This document shows, in pieces, positions 1 through 6,227 of a stretch of DNA of 64,000 nt (its first letter is position 1; every line of letters starts with the position of its first letter). Made by a program: the position numbers and the translations under genes. Origin of the DNA: Limnobaculum xujianqingii (GTDB lineage: Bacteria; Pseudomonadota; Gammaproteobacteria; Enterobacterales; Enterobacteriaceae); NCBI RefSeq assembly GCF_013394855.1, contig NZ_JABMLK010000001.1, positions 1,054,001 to 1,118,000 on the forward strand. Direction: 5' to 3'. The notes below the pieces were generated by a model. It was not told the DNA's origin. It did not search any database and saw only the letters and a program-made list of their open reading frames with translations.

Positions 1-552
1 CGTGGCGGTAACGGATGGGGTGAAAAAAAGAAAACTTACTTGCTAACCCTTATTGCTGAAATTTGTACTGGGCAATCTCCTGACATCACAGCCAAACCAT
101 TAGAGTGGGGGAAAGATCATGAAGATGATGCCCGCTACGCCTTTGAATTTGTCACCGGCCTGGAAGTTGTAGAAGTTCCATTTTTCTACAAAGATGAATC
201 ACTACGGTGTGGTGCCAGTCCTGATGGAATTTGTAGTGATGGTGCAGGTCTTGAACTTAAATGCCCTTTTAATACGGCTACGTATCTGGATTTCCGCCTA
301 AACGGGAACATTAAACCCGAATATGTAGCTCAATGTCAGTTTTCAATGTGGGTAACTGGTAGAGAGCGCTGGTATTTCGCCAACTACGATCCCCGAATGA
401 GTTTCGAAAACGTTCACCATATCGTTTTTGAACGTGATGAATCATTCATGAAGCAATTTGATGAACAAGTGCCGGAATTTATAGAGGCAATGGACGCAGC
501 CCTCGTTGATCTTGGCTTCCAGTTCGGTGACCAATGGGGGAACCGCGCATGA
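1..552 (+). CDS. Lambda Exo-like (YqaJ family) 5'-3' exonuclease, 5' end missing
   Basis: The reading frame is open from the first base, so the N-terminus lies off the window. The visible 183 residues align well by eye with the C-terminal three quarters of lambda exonuclease (Red alpha), which degrades 5' strands of double-stranded DNA for single-strand-annealing recombination. The catalytic signature is intact: SPDG supplies the metal-binding Asp, and LELKCP the Glu and Lys of the D-(X)n-EXK nuclease core. Further shared blocks are AEICTG, AKPLEWGK, QFSMWV and FANYDPRM. The gene overlaps the next small ORF at an ATGA junction, so the two are probably co-translated. A Bet-type annealing partner would be expected just upstream, off the window. 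Confidence 0.93.
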   Translation, partial: RGGNGWGEKKKTYLLTLIAEICTGQSPDITAKPLEWGKDHEDDARYAFEFVTGLEVVEVPFFYKDESLRCGASPDGICSDGAGLELKCPFNTATYLDFRLNGNIKPEYVAQCQFSMWVTGRERWYFANYDPRMSFENVHHIVFERDESFMKQFDEQVPEFIEAMDAALVDLGFQFGDQWGNRA

Positions 553-719
553 TGAATAAGACGTTAAAGAAAGGCGAATCTGTGCACGTAATCTGTCCTG
601 ATGGCGGAAAAATAAAGATTAAAGCCAAACGTTACTCAGAGTTTGAATTTGAGGTGCCTGAGAATGCTCGGTACATAGATATCAAACCGAATGAGAAAAA
701 AGCACCTGATTATCAATAA
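549..719 (+). CDS. Small phage protein of unknown function (56 residues)
   Basis: A short ORF whose ATG overlaps the TGA of the exonuclease gene (ATGA), with a purine-rich GGGGGA at 535-540 about 8 bases upstream as ribosome binding site. A second in-frame ATG follows at once at 552; an in-frame ATG at 534 lies inside exo and is less likely. The product is lysine-rich, with a central KIKIKAKRYSEFEFEV stretch that looks like beta strands, and an acidic C-terminal part. I do not recognise the family. Its place in the recombination operon suggests a small accessory protein; function unknown. Confidence 0.7.
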   Translation: MMNKTLKKGESVHVICPDGGKIKIKAKRYSEFEFEVPENARYIDIKPNEKKAPDYQ

Positions 720-729
720 TCAAAAAATA

Positions 730-758
730 CCGGTTGGCAATGTTACGTTGTCAGCCGG
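730..758 (+). promoter_or_regulatory. 11-bp hairpin just before the DUF4224 ribosome binding site
   Basis: CCGGTTGGCAA (730-740) and TTGTCAGCCGG (748-758) pair over 11 positions in RNA, including two G-U wobbles, around a 7-base loop. The stem ends 4 bases before the GAGGAA ribosome binding site at 763-768. There is no T-run after it, so it is more likely to affect translation or mRNA stability than to terminate. Confidence 0.5.
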
Positions 759-775
759 TCATGAGGAATAACCAC

Positions 776-994
776 ATGGCTAATGAATTTTTAACAGTTG
801 ATGAAGTCATCGAACTGACTGGATTCAAAAAACAGTCATGTCAGTGTGAAGCATTAACCGCTAATGGCTTTTCATACGCTAAAGATGCCGAAGGTCGACC
901 TAAATTGACGTGGACACATGTTAACGCGGTACTGAACGGACAAATCAATACTGTTATATACCAAGATGAGCGGCCTAATTTCGGGGCTATATAA
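776..994 (+). CDS. DUF4224-like protein next to integrase (excisionase position)
   Basis: 72 residues from ATG 776, chosen because GAGGAA (763-768) lies 7 bases upstream; in-frame upstream codons from 734 lack such a site and run through a hairpin. The N-terminal ANEFLTVDEVIELTGFKKQSCQCEAL resembles DUF4224 proteins, which are commonly found directly upstream of phage integrases. The LTVDEVIELTG stretch also reads like the helix-turn-helix start of MerR/Xis-type DNA-binding proteins. The stop codon TAA (992-994) overlaps the integrase ATG (994) by one base, so the two genes are translationally coupled. A role in excision is inferred from position only. Confidence 0.8.
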   Translation: MANEFLTVDEVIELTGFKKQSCQCEALTANGFSYAKDAEGRPKLTWTHVNAVLNGQINTVIYQDERPNFGAI

Positions 995-2019
995 TGAATC
1001 CGGTCGATAAAAGTAAACTACCTAAACGCGTATACGCCAATAAATACAGTTATTACTACAAACCAACTGACAACGTTTCTATTACCCTCGGACCTCTATC
1101 TATGCCGATGTCCGAGGTATGGAGAAAATACGAAATAGAAGTTAATGGTCAAAGTAAAATAATGACCTTTTCTAAATTATGGGCGCTATTTCTTAAGAGC
1201 CAATATTATTTGGAGCTTGCCCCACGTACACAAGATGATTATTTAAAACATGAGAAAAAGTTACTGGCCGTATTTGGAAAAGTGAAGGCGGATTTAATAC
1301 GGCCAGAAGATGTCAGACAGTTTATGGATCAAAGAGGATTGCAAAGCAAAACACAGGCAAACCATGAAAAGGCCAGCATGTCTCGTGCATATAGGTGGGG
1401 ATACGAGCGCGGATATGTGAAAGGTAATCCCTGTGCCGGTATATCGAAACTAAAAGTTATACCGAGAGATTATTATATTAGTGATGAGGAATACGAAGCG
1501 GTGTATTCATTTGCCAGTGACCGGTTAAAGGTAGCCATGGAAATAGCGTATTTATGCGCAAGCAGAGCCGGTGATGTTGCAAAAGCCAAATGGTTAGATG
1601 AGCTGGAAGCTGGTTTTTATATCCAACAAGGCAAAACTGGGAAGAAGCAGATCAAAGCATGGACACAGCGTTTAAGGAACGCATTGGATTTAGCAAAAAA
1701 AGCTATGCCGCCGAAATCACGTAATGACTATATCGTAGTTAATACACTTGGTGAGCGGTTAACAATAAAAACGCTAAATAACTGGTGGGTTGATGCCAAG
1801 CAACAAGCATCAGAAAAACTCGGTCGCCCTCTTTCGTTCACTTACCATGACATAAAGGCCAAAGGAATATCAGATTACACAGGTTCATCAAAAGAAAAAC
1901 AGTTATTCAGTGGCCATAAAACAGAACAACAAGTCCTTACATATGACCGGAAAATTGCAGTCACCCCATCATTGGATGTACCTGTAATTTCCGAGCAAAA
2001 AAATAGATTTGTTAATTAA
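994..2019 (+). CDS. int: Phage tyrosine recombinase / integrase
   Basis: 341 residues, full length for a lambdoid integrase. The N-terminal half has a SAM-like core-binding domain (about residues 55-150). The catalytic domain carries Arg191 in ASRAGD, a likely catalytic Lys214 in QQGKTG, His285 with Lys288 in YHDIKAKG, His308 in SGHKT and nucleophile Tyr317 in LTYDRK. The second arginine of the R-H-R-Y set is thus replaced by Lys (HxxK), a variant I associate with several lambdoid integrases. Integrase catalyses site-specific insertion and excision between attP and attB. The stop lies 115 bases from the tRNA-Ser 3' end, the probable attachment site. Confidence 0.95.
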   Translation: MNPVDKSKLPKRVYANKYSYYYKPTDNVSITLGPLSMPMSEVWRKYEIEVNGQSKIMTFSKLWALFLKSQYYLELAPRTQDDYLKHEKKLLAVFGKVKADLIRPEDVRQFMDQRGLQSKTQANHEKASMSRAYRWGYERGYVKGNPCAGISKLKVIPRDYYISDEEYEAVYSFASDRLKVAMEIAYLCASRAGDVAKAKWLDELEAGFYIQQGKTGKKQIKAWTQRLRNALDLAKKAMPPKSRNDYIVVNTLGERLTIKTLNNWWVDAKQQASEKLGRPLSFTYHDIKAKGISDYTGSSKEKQLFSGHKTEQQVLTYDRKIAVTPSLDVPVISEQKNRFVN

Positions 2020-2051
2020 AAGTTAACTTAAAGTGAGCGCCAAAAAGTGAA

Positions 2052-2086
2052 AATCTTCCAAGTCAATCTTCCAAGTCTCTTCCAAC
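2052..2086. repeat. Tandem 13-bp repeats in the attachment region, likely integrase arm sites
   Basis: AATCTTCCAAGTC occurs twice in immediate tandem (2052-2064 and 2065-2077) and is followed by a partial third copy, TCTTCCAAC (2078-2086). The array sits between int and the tRNA 3' end, where lambdoid phages carry clustered arm-type integrase binding sites. The assignment is by position and repetition, not by known consensus. Confidence 0.6.
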
Positions 2087-2099
2087 ACCCATAAAGCAA

Positions 2100-2125
2100 A
2101 ACGGGCTAGCCTAAGCTAACCCGTT
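2100..2125 (-). terminator. Rho-independent terminator of tRNA-Ser
   Basis: Arms at 2100-2110 and 2115-2125 (AACGGGTTAGC and GCTAGCCCGTT on the minus strand) pair around a 4-base loop and are followed on the minus strand by TTTGC and a further T-rich run. The stem starts 9 bases after the tRNA CCA end. It lies on the prophage side of the tRNA. Confidence 0.8.
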
Positions 2126-2133
2126 GATAATTC

Positions 2134-2221
2134 TGGCGGAGGAGGTGAGATTCGAACTCACGGATGGTTGCCCATCGACGGTTTTCAAGACCGTTGCCTT
2201 CAGCCGCTCGGCCACTCCTCC
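2134..2221 (-). tRNA. serT: tRNA-Ser(UGA)
   Basis: 88 bases with encoded CCA. The acceptor stem pairs GGAGGAG with CTCCTCC, followed by discriminator G and CCA. The anticodon loop CTTGAAA gives anticodon TGA, which reads UCA codons. The long variable arm is typical of a class II serine tRNA, and the T-loop GTTCGAATC is intact. The 3' end faces the prophage, and it is the probable attB core. If recombination took place inside the gene, its 3' part would be phage-supplied. In E. coli the equivalent serT lies several genes beyond yccU; here yccU is the next gene. Confidence 0.97.
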
Positions 2222-2233
2222 GCAACGGCGTGA

Positions 2234-2263
2234 AATATAGAACAGCTTGAGGTGCCTTGTAAA
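2234..2263 (-). promoter_or_regulatory. Promoter of tRNA-Ser
   Basis: On the minus strand TTTACA (2263-2258) and TATATT (2239-2234) are 18 bases apart, followed by a GC-rich stretch TCACGCCG before the mature 5' end, as in stringently controlled stable-RNA promoters. Confidence 0.55.
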
Positions 2264-2378
2264 GAGGATAATTCAGCTATTTTGATCGTTCGGCTGAAAA
2301 AACATCAAAAACAATGTTTTTTGTCGATTTAAACGTCATTCCCCTCAAATTTATCCGAGTGCTATCAGAGATTGCTCT

Positions 2379-2801
2379 CTATAATTCCTTCTCCAGACCC
2401 AATTTTTTAATTTCAATCTTCGGACACTTATTCATCACGACTTTTAGGCCGGCTTTTTGAGCTATCGCTTCAGCTTCGGGATTAATCACATCCAGCTGTA
2501 ACCATAAAACCTTAGCATTAATGGCTATTGCCTGTTCCGCAACTTCATAGGCAGCCTCTGAGTTACGAAAAACATCCACCATATCTATAGGGCGATCAAT
2601 ATCTTTTAGACTGGCAAAAACTTTTTGCCCCTGTAAGCTCTGCCCTGCCAATTTAGGGCTAACGGGAATAACCTCATATCCTTGAGATAGCAAATAGGCC
2701 ATCACTACGTAGCTGGCTCTTGCTGGCTTATCACTTGCTCCGACCAGCGCAATAGTATTAACTTGCTGCAATATGCTTTTTATTTCACTTTCTTGCATCA
2801 T
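2379..2801 (-). CDS. yccU: CoA-binding Rossmann-fold protein YccU
   Basis: About 140 residues, close in length and sequence to E. coli YccU. The N-terminal IALVGASDKPARASY motif is the nucleotide-binding loop of the CoA-binding Rossmann domain (the domain of succinyl-CoA synthetase alpha). VIPVSP, VDMVDVFRNSEAA and VVMNKCPKIE are family hallmarks. Biochemical role unknown. GGAG (2815-2812, minus strand) precedes three possible starts: GTG 2804, ATG 2801 and ATG 2798; ATG 2801 is taken but GTG 2804 has slightly better spacing. It is divergent from mgsA, as in E. coli; E. coli yccT, which lies between them there, is absent. Confidence 0.92.
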   Translation of the reverse strand: MMQESEIKSILQQVNTIALVGASDKPARASYVVMAYLLSQGYEVIPVSPKLAGQSLQGQKVFASLKDIDRPIDMVDVFRNSEAAYEVAEQAIAINAKVLWLQLDVINPEAEAIAQKAGLKVVMNKCPKIEIKKLGLEKEL

Positions 2802-2977
2802 CACTTACTTACTCCTGCAATTATTCTTTCTGTTTTATCTCAGTTTAGCCACCAGGCCAATGTTCAGGTAAGGCAAAAATCAATAAGATGTATACTTTTA
2901 TATATTATCGCTTTTTTCCGAAACAGAGTTTCAGTAGTCTATACAGAATAACTATTTAAATAGAGGTTTGGTTTCAT

Positions 2978-3436
2978 ATGCAACTAACAACACGAACAAT
3001 TTCAATACAAAAAAACATTGCACTGGTTGCTCACGATCACTGTAAGCAGTATCTCTTAAAATGGGCTGAAGACAATAAGTCCGTTTTGGCTAAACATAAA
3101 CTATTTGCTACAGGTACTACCGGAAACTTGATTCAGAGAACGGCAAATGTTCCTGTCTCCAGTATGCTTAGCGGCCCTATGGGAGGAGACCAGCAGATTG
3201 GAGCTATGATCTCTGAAGGTAAAATTGATGTATTAATTTTCTTCTGGGACCCACTAAATGCCGTCCCTCACGATCCTGATGTAAAAGCCTTATTGCGACT
3301 GGCAACTGTCTGGAATATTCCTGTAGCAACTAACCGGGCAACTGCTGATCTGCTGATATGTTCAGGGTTGTTTGAAAAAGAGATAGTCATTGATATTCCT
3401 GATTATCAAAAATACCTGCAAGAACGTCTGAAATAA
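2978..3436 (+). CDS. mgsA: Methylglyoxal synthase
   Basis: 152 residues, the same length as E. coli MgsA. It converts dihydroxyacetone phosphate to methylglyoxal and phosphate, a bypass of lower glycolysis used when sugar phosphates build up. Active-site blocks are intact: ALVAHDHCK at the phosphate-binding N-terminus, [15 protein letters not shown] with the catalytic Asp near residue 71, and [15 protein letters not shown] with the His/Asp pair near 98-101. It is monocistronic, divergent from yccU and convergent with helD, with which it shares a terminator. Confidence 0.97.
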   Translation: MQLTTRTISIQKNIALVAHDHCKQYLLKWAEDNKSVLAKHKLFATGTTGNLIQRTANVPVSSMLSGPMGGDQQIGAMISEGKIDVLIFFWDPLNAVPHDPDVKALLRLATVWNIPVATNRATADLLICSGLFEKEIVIDIPDYQKYLQERLK

Positions 3437-3447
3437 TTCTCAACCAG

Positions 3448-3488
3448 ACCTTAAGCCTTTGCTACCTACACAGCAGGCTTAAGGTTTT
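3448..3488. terminator. Bidirectional terminator between mgsA and helD
   Basis: ACCTTAAGCCT (3448-3458) and AGGCTTAAGGT (3475-3485) form a perfect 11-bp stem around a 16-base loop, followed by a T-run on the plus strand. The helD stop codon (3479-3481) lies inside the right arm, so the hairpin overlaps the end of that gene. Confidence 0.8.
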
Positions 3489-5533
3489 CGTTTTATTACT
3501 GCGCCACTATCGGCTAATTGTTTGATAAATATCGATGGCGACTCAGGATTCTGTAAGAGCCATACCTGATGTTTAGCACGGGTTAATGCCACATACATTA
3601 AGCGCCGCTCTTCAGCATAAGGAAAGTGTTCTGTCTGTGGCAATAATACCTGTTCAATGACGGCACCACTCTCTACAGATGGAAAACCATCTCGTCCTGA
3701 ATGTAATCCGGTAATAATCACATACTCAGCCTGTTGTCCTTTACTGGCATGCATTGTCATAAATTCAATATTTAACTTTGGCCATCGAGTTGCAGCTTTA
3801 GCTAAAACGACAGGTTTTGAATAATGATAGCGTCCCAGAACAAGAATCCTTTCACTCTGTTTCACATAACTACTCAATTTATCAAACAACGCTTCCAACT
3901 GATTATCAGGCAAAATAGTGATGGGATGTTTTTCCCCCTGAACCAGACTGGAGACATCTCGTTTTATCTGGGCTGGATTTTGCTGAATATAATGACTGGT
4001 AATATCACTGATGTTCTGACCAAAGCGATAAGTTAAATCCAAATTACATTGCTCACCAATACCGAAAATATGATTAAAGTTGGCAGTTAATAACTGTTCT
4101 GCTCCACTGAATCGATATATAGATTGCCAGTCATCACCAACGGCAAACAGGTTGCTACCCGTTTGCTGAGCACGTAGCGCATTAATTAATGCCGCCCGCT
4201 GAGGTGAGAGATCCTGAAACTCATCGACCAAAATGTGACGCCAGGGGCTAACAAACTTTCCTTTTTCAATCCAGTTAACTGCTTGATGAAGTAAGCCTGG
4301 GAAGTCTACCGCCCCTTCTTCTTTTAATGCTTTTTTCCAGGCTTTTAATAATGGTGATAATAAGCGTATCTTCTTCTGAAAATCTGCCTTCAACTCTTCT
4401 GGCGCAGACTCAATCATTTCAGCCTGACTTCCGCCATGATTACGAATCAGACCAAGCCAGTAATCTAACCTTACAGCTAAACGTTCAGATAACGCACTGT
4501 CTTTCCAAAATGCATCCTCAGCCAGCTGCCACCCTAACTCTTGAGACAACCAGCTCTTCCAACCTGATGCCTGGCTTTTTTTCTCTGCACATTCAGACTG
4601 CCATTGCTTAATCAGGAATGTTTGTCGGCTTTTAGTATCCGTTTCCAGTTTGCTGATAATCGGAACTTTTTTGCTACATTGATTAATTATTGATAATGCC
4701 AACGCATGAAATGTTTTAGCCTGAACATCCGTTCGCCCCAAACGTTGCTGGATGCGGTTATTCATCTCATCAGCAGCATTACGCCCAAATGCCAATAACA
4801 ACACTTCCTCGGCGGTTGCTTCTTTGCGATATAACAACCATCCAGCTCTGGCAACCAAAACAGATGTTTTACCACTGCCTGCTCCAGCCAAAACCAAAAC
4901 ATTTTTTTCACCGCTAATAACCGCTCTGCATTGTGCTTCATTCAGCGGTTGAGTTTCTATATGGTCAAAAAATTGACGATGCTGTTTTAGCATGGTTTGA
5001 ACCCAATGCCGATTGCTGTTATTAAGCAGTTGATTGCCCATCGTTAACCATTTTGAACAAAAGGCATAACAAGCCTGGCAGTTAGCAAACTCGATTAAAC
5101 GCTCAACGGGTAACGGAACAGAACTTACGGCTATTGTGACTTCATCCTGAATCTCTGATAAATCATCATGTGTGAGCCAACGTTCTTGTCGTAAACGAGC
5201 ATTAATTTTTTCTGCCTGCTGTGTCAATATATCAGCAGCAATCAGACTCATTTCCTCTCCCCACTTCTGCCAGACACTCATCAAGTGTTGATAGAATCGT
5301 TGGGTATCTTGCCACTCAGTGCCATGAAGACGTACCACTTTTTGCCCGGGCAATTCAAACTCCAATTCCCCCCAGACAATGCCTCTTTTACAACGAACCG
5401 CAACTAATTGATTAAAAGGGATGGTATAGGCGTGTTTAGGACCACTGACTTCAACGCCAGCATTCAACATTTTTACCCGATTATAGGGATGTTGGGCCAA
5501 ATGTTGCCCAACTGAAGTTGATTTCAATTCCAT
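3479..5533 (-). CDS. helD: DNA helicase IV (UvrD/Rep superfamily 1)
   Basis: 684 residues, as E. coli HelD. An N-terminal domain of about 195 residues (start MELKSTSVGQ, matching E. coli) precedes the helicase core. Superfamily 1 motifs are visible: Q-motif region PLNEAQCRAV, Walker A AGAGSGKTS, motif Ia AFGRNAADEM, Walker B VDEFQDLS, motif III AVGDDWQSIYRFSGA, motif IV TYRFG, motif V TMHASKGQQAEYVI and motif VI YVALTRAKH. It is an ATP-driven 3'-5' helicase linked to recombination and repair. Monocistronic, facing mgsA; the same arrangement as in E. coli. Confidence 0.97.
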   Translation of the reverse strand: MELKSTSVGQHLAQHPYNRVKMLNAGVEVSGPKHAYTIPFNQLVAVRCKRGIVWGELEFELPGQKVVRLHGTEWQDTQRFYQHLMSVWQKWGEEMSLIAADILTQQAEKINARLRQERWLTHDDLSEIQDEVTIAVSSVPLPVERLIEFANCQACYAFCSKWLTMGNQLLNNSNRHWVQTMLKQHRQFFDHIETQPLNEAQCRAVISGEKNVLVLAGAGSGKTSVLVARAGWLLYRKEATAEEVLLLAFGRNAADEMNNRIQQRLGRTDVQAKTFHALALSIINQCSKKVPIISKLETDTKSRQTFLIKQWQSECAEKKSQASGWKSWLSQELGWQLAEDAFWKDSALSERLAVRLDYWLGLIRNHGGSQAEMIESAPEELKADFQKKIRLLSPLLKAWKKALKEEGAVDFPGLLHQAVNWIEKGKFVSPWRHILVDEFQDLSPQRAALINALRAQQTGSNLFAVGDDWQSIYRFSGAEQLLTANFNHIFGIGEQCNLDLTYRFGQNISDITSHYIQQNPAQIKRDVSSLVQGEKHPITILPDNQLEALFDKLSSYVKQSERILVLGRYHYSKPVVLAKAATRWPKLNIEFMTMHASKGQQAEYVIITGLHSGRDGFPSVESGAVIEQVLLPQTEHFPYAEERRLMYVALTRAKHQVWLLQNPESPSIFIKQLADSGAVIKRKP

Positions 5534-5741
5534 AGTATTAACAGCGCCTGTTTTATACAGTAAAAATTCTAATCACAGTTTACCCTTTATTGCACCGAGC
5601 TCTCCAGCCAGAAACTGCGAAATATGCTGAAATTATCAACCAGAAATATGATTGGTAACTCTTTTCCATTGAGTAAATTTGAATTAACCGTAACAATACC
5701 CTTGTTATATCTATTCTCTTATCATTGTGCGGAGTTATCTA

Positions 5742-6194
5742 ATGCGTAGTATATTAAATATACTCAATTTTATTCTTGGTGGTGTGATCACTACATTAGG
5801 ATGGTTACTGGCAACAATCGTAACCATTGTGCTTATATTTACTCTGCCTTTAACGCGTTCCTGTTGGGAAATAACTAAACTTTCACTGTTTCCATTTGGT
5901 AATGAAGCTGTACATGTTGACGATCTCAATCCTGATGAAAAAAACGCCTTAATGAATGCGGGAGGAACCGCGCTTAATATTTTTTGGTTTATCTTTTTTG
6001 GTTGGTGGTTATGTTTAGCCCATATCTGCGCCGGAATAGCTCAGTGTATTACTATCATTGGTATTCCTGTGGGGATTGCTAACTTCAAAATAGCCGTTAT
6101 CGCACTATGGCCTGTTGGACGTCGTGTTGTTTCAGTTGAGGTGGCACAAGAAGCTCGTATATCTAAAGCCAAGCGTCAGCTTCAACAACGTTAA
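5742..6194 (+). CDS. yccF: Inner membrane protein YccF
   Basis: 150 residues (E. coli 148). The start is ATG 5742, because GGAG at 5731-5734 sits 7 bases upstream and homology begins at MRSILNILNF; an in-frame GTG at 5727 overlaps that site. Two hydrophobic regions (about residues 8-35 and 70-115) with LPLTRSCWEITKLSL, FFGWWLC and IGIPVGIANFKIA match the YccF family of small membrane proteins. Function unknown. It precedes yccS by 33 bases, with the same partner as in E. coli, so the two probably form an operon. Confidence 0.93.
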   Translation: MRSILNILNFILGGVITTLGWLLATIVTIVLIFTLPLTRSCWEITKLSLFPFGNEAVHVDDLNPDEKNALMNAGGTALNIFWFIFFGWWLCLAHICAGIAQCITIIGIPVGIANFKIAVIALWPVGRRVVSVEVAQEARISKAKRQLQQR

Positions 6195-6227
6195 GTCTTC
6201 ATCTTTTATGAGTAACAGGATACGGAT

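Larger units (their letters stand above)
1..2133. mobile_element. Right end of a lambdoid prophage (partial, continues off the left edge)
   Basis: Four rightward phage genes (Exo-like nuclease, small ORF, DUF4224-like protein, tyrosine integrase) end about 115 bases before the 3' end of a tRNA-Ser gene. This is the order of the left arm of lambda-like phages (recombination genes, excisionase position, int, attP), and a tRNA 3' end is a classical integration target. The outer limit and the second attachment site are outside the window. Core genes begin right after the tRNA, so the junction lies at or within the tRNA gene. Confidence 0.85.

Noticed and set aside
2763..2951. Plus-strand 62-codon ORF between yccU and mgsA
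   Set aside because: Starts inside yccU antisense; hydrophobic but without ribosome binding site or recognisable family.
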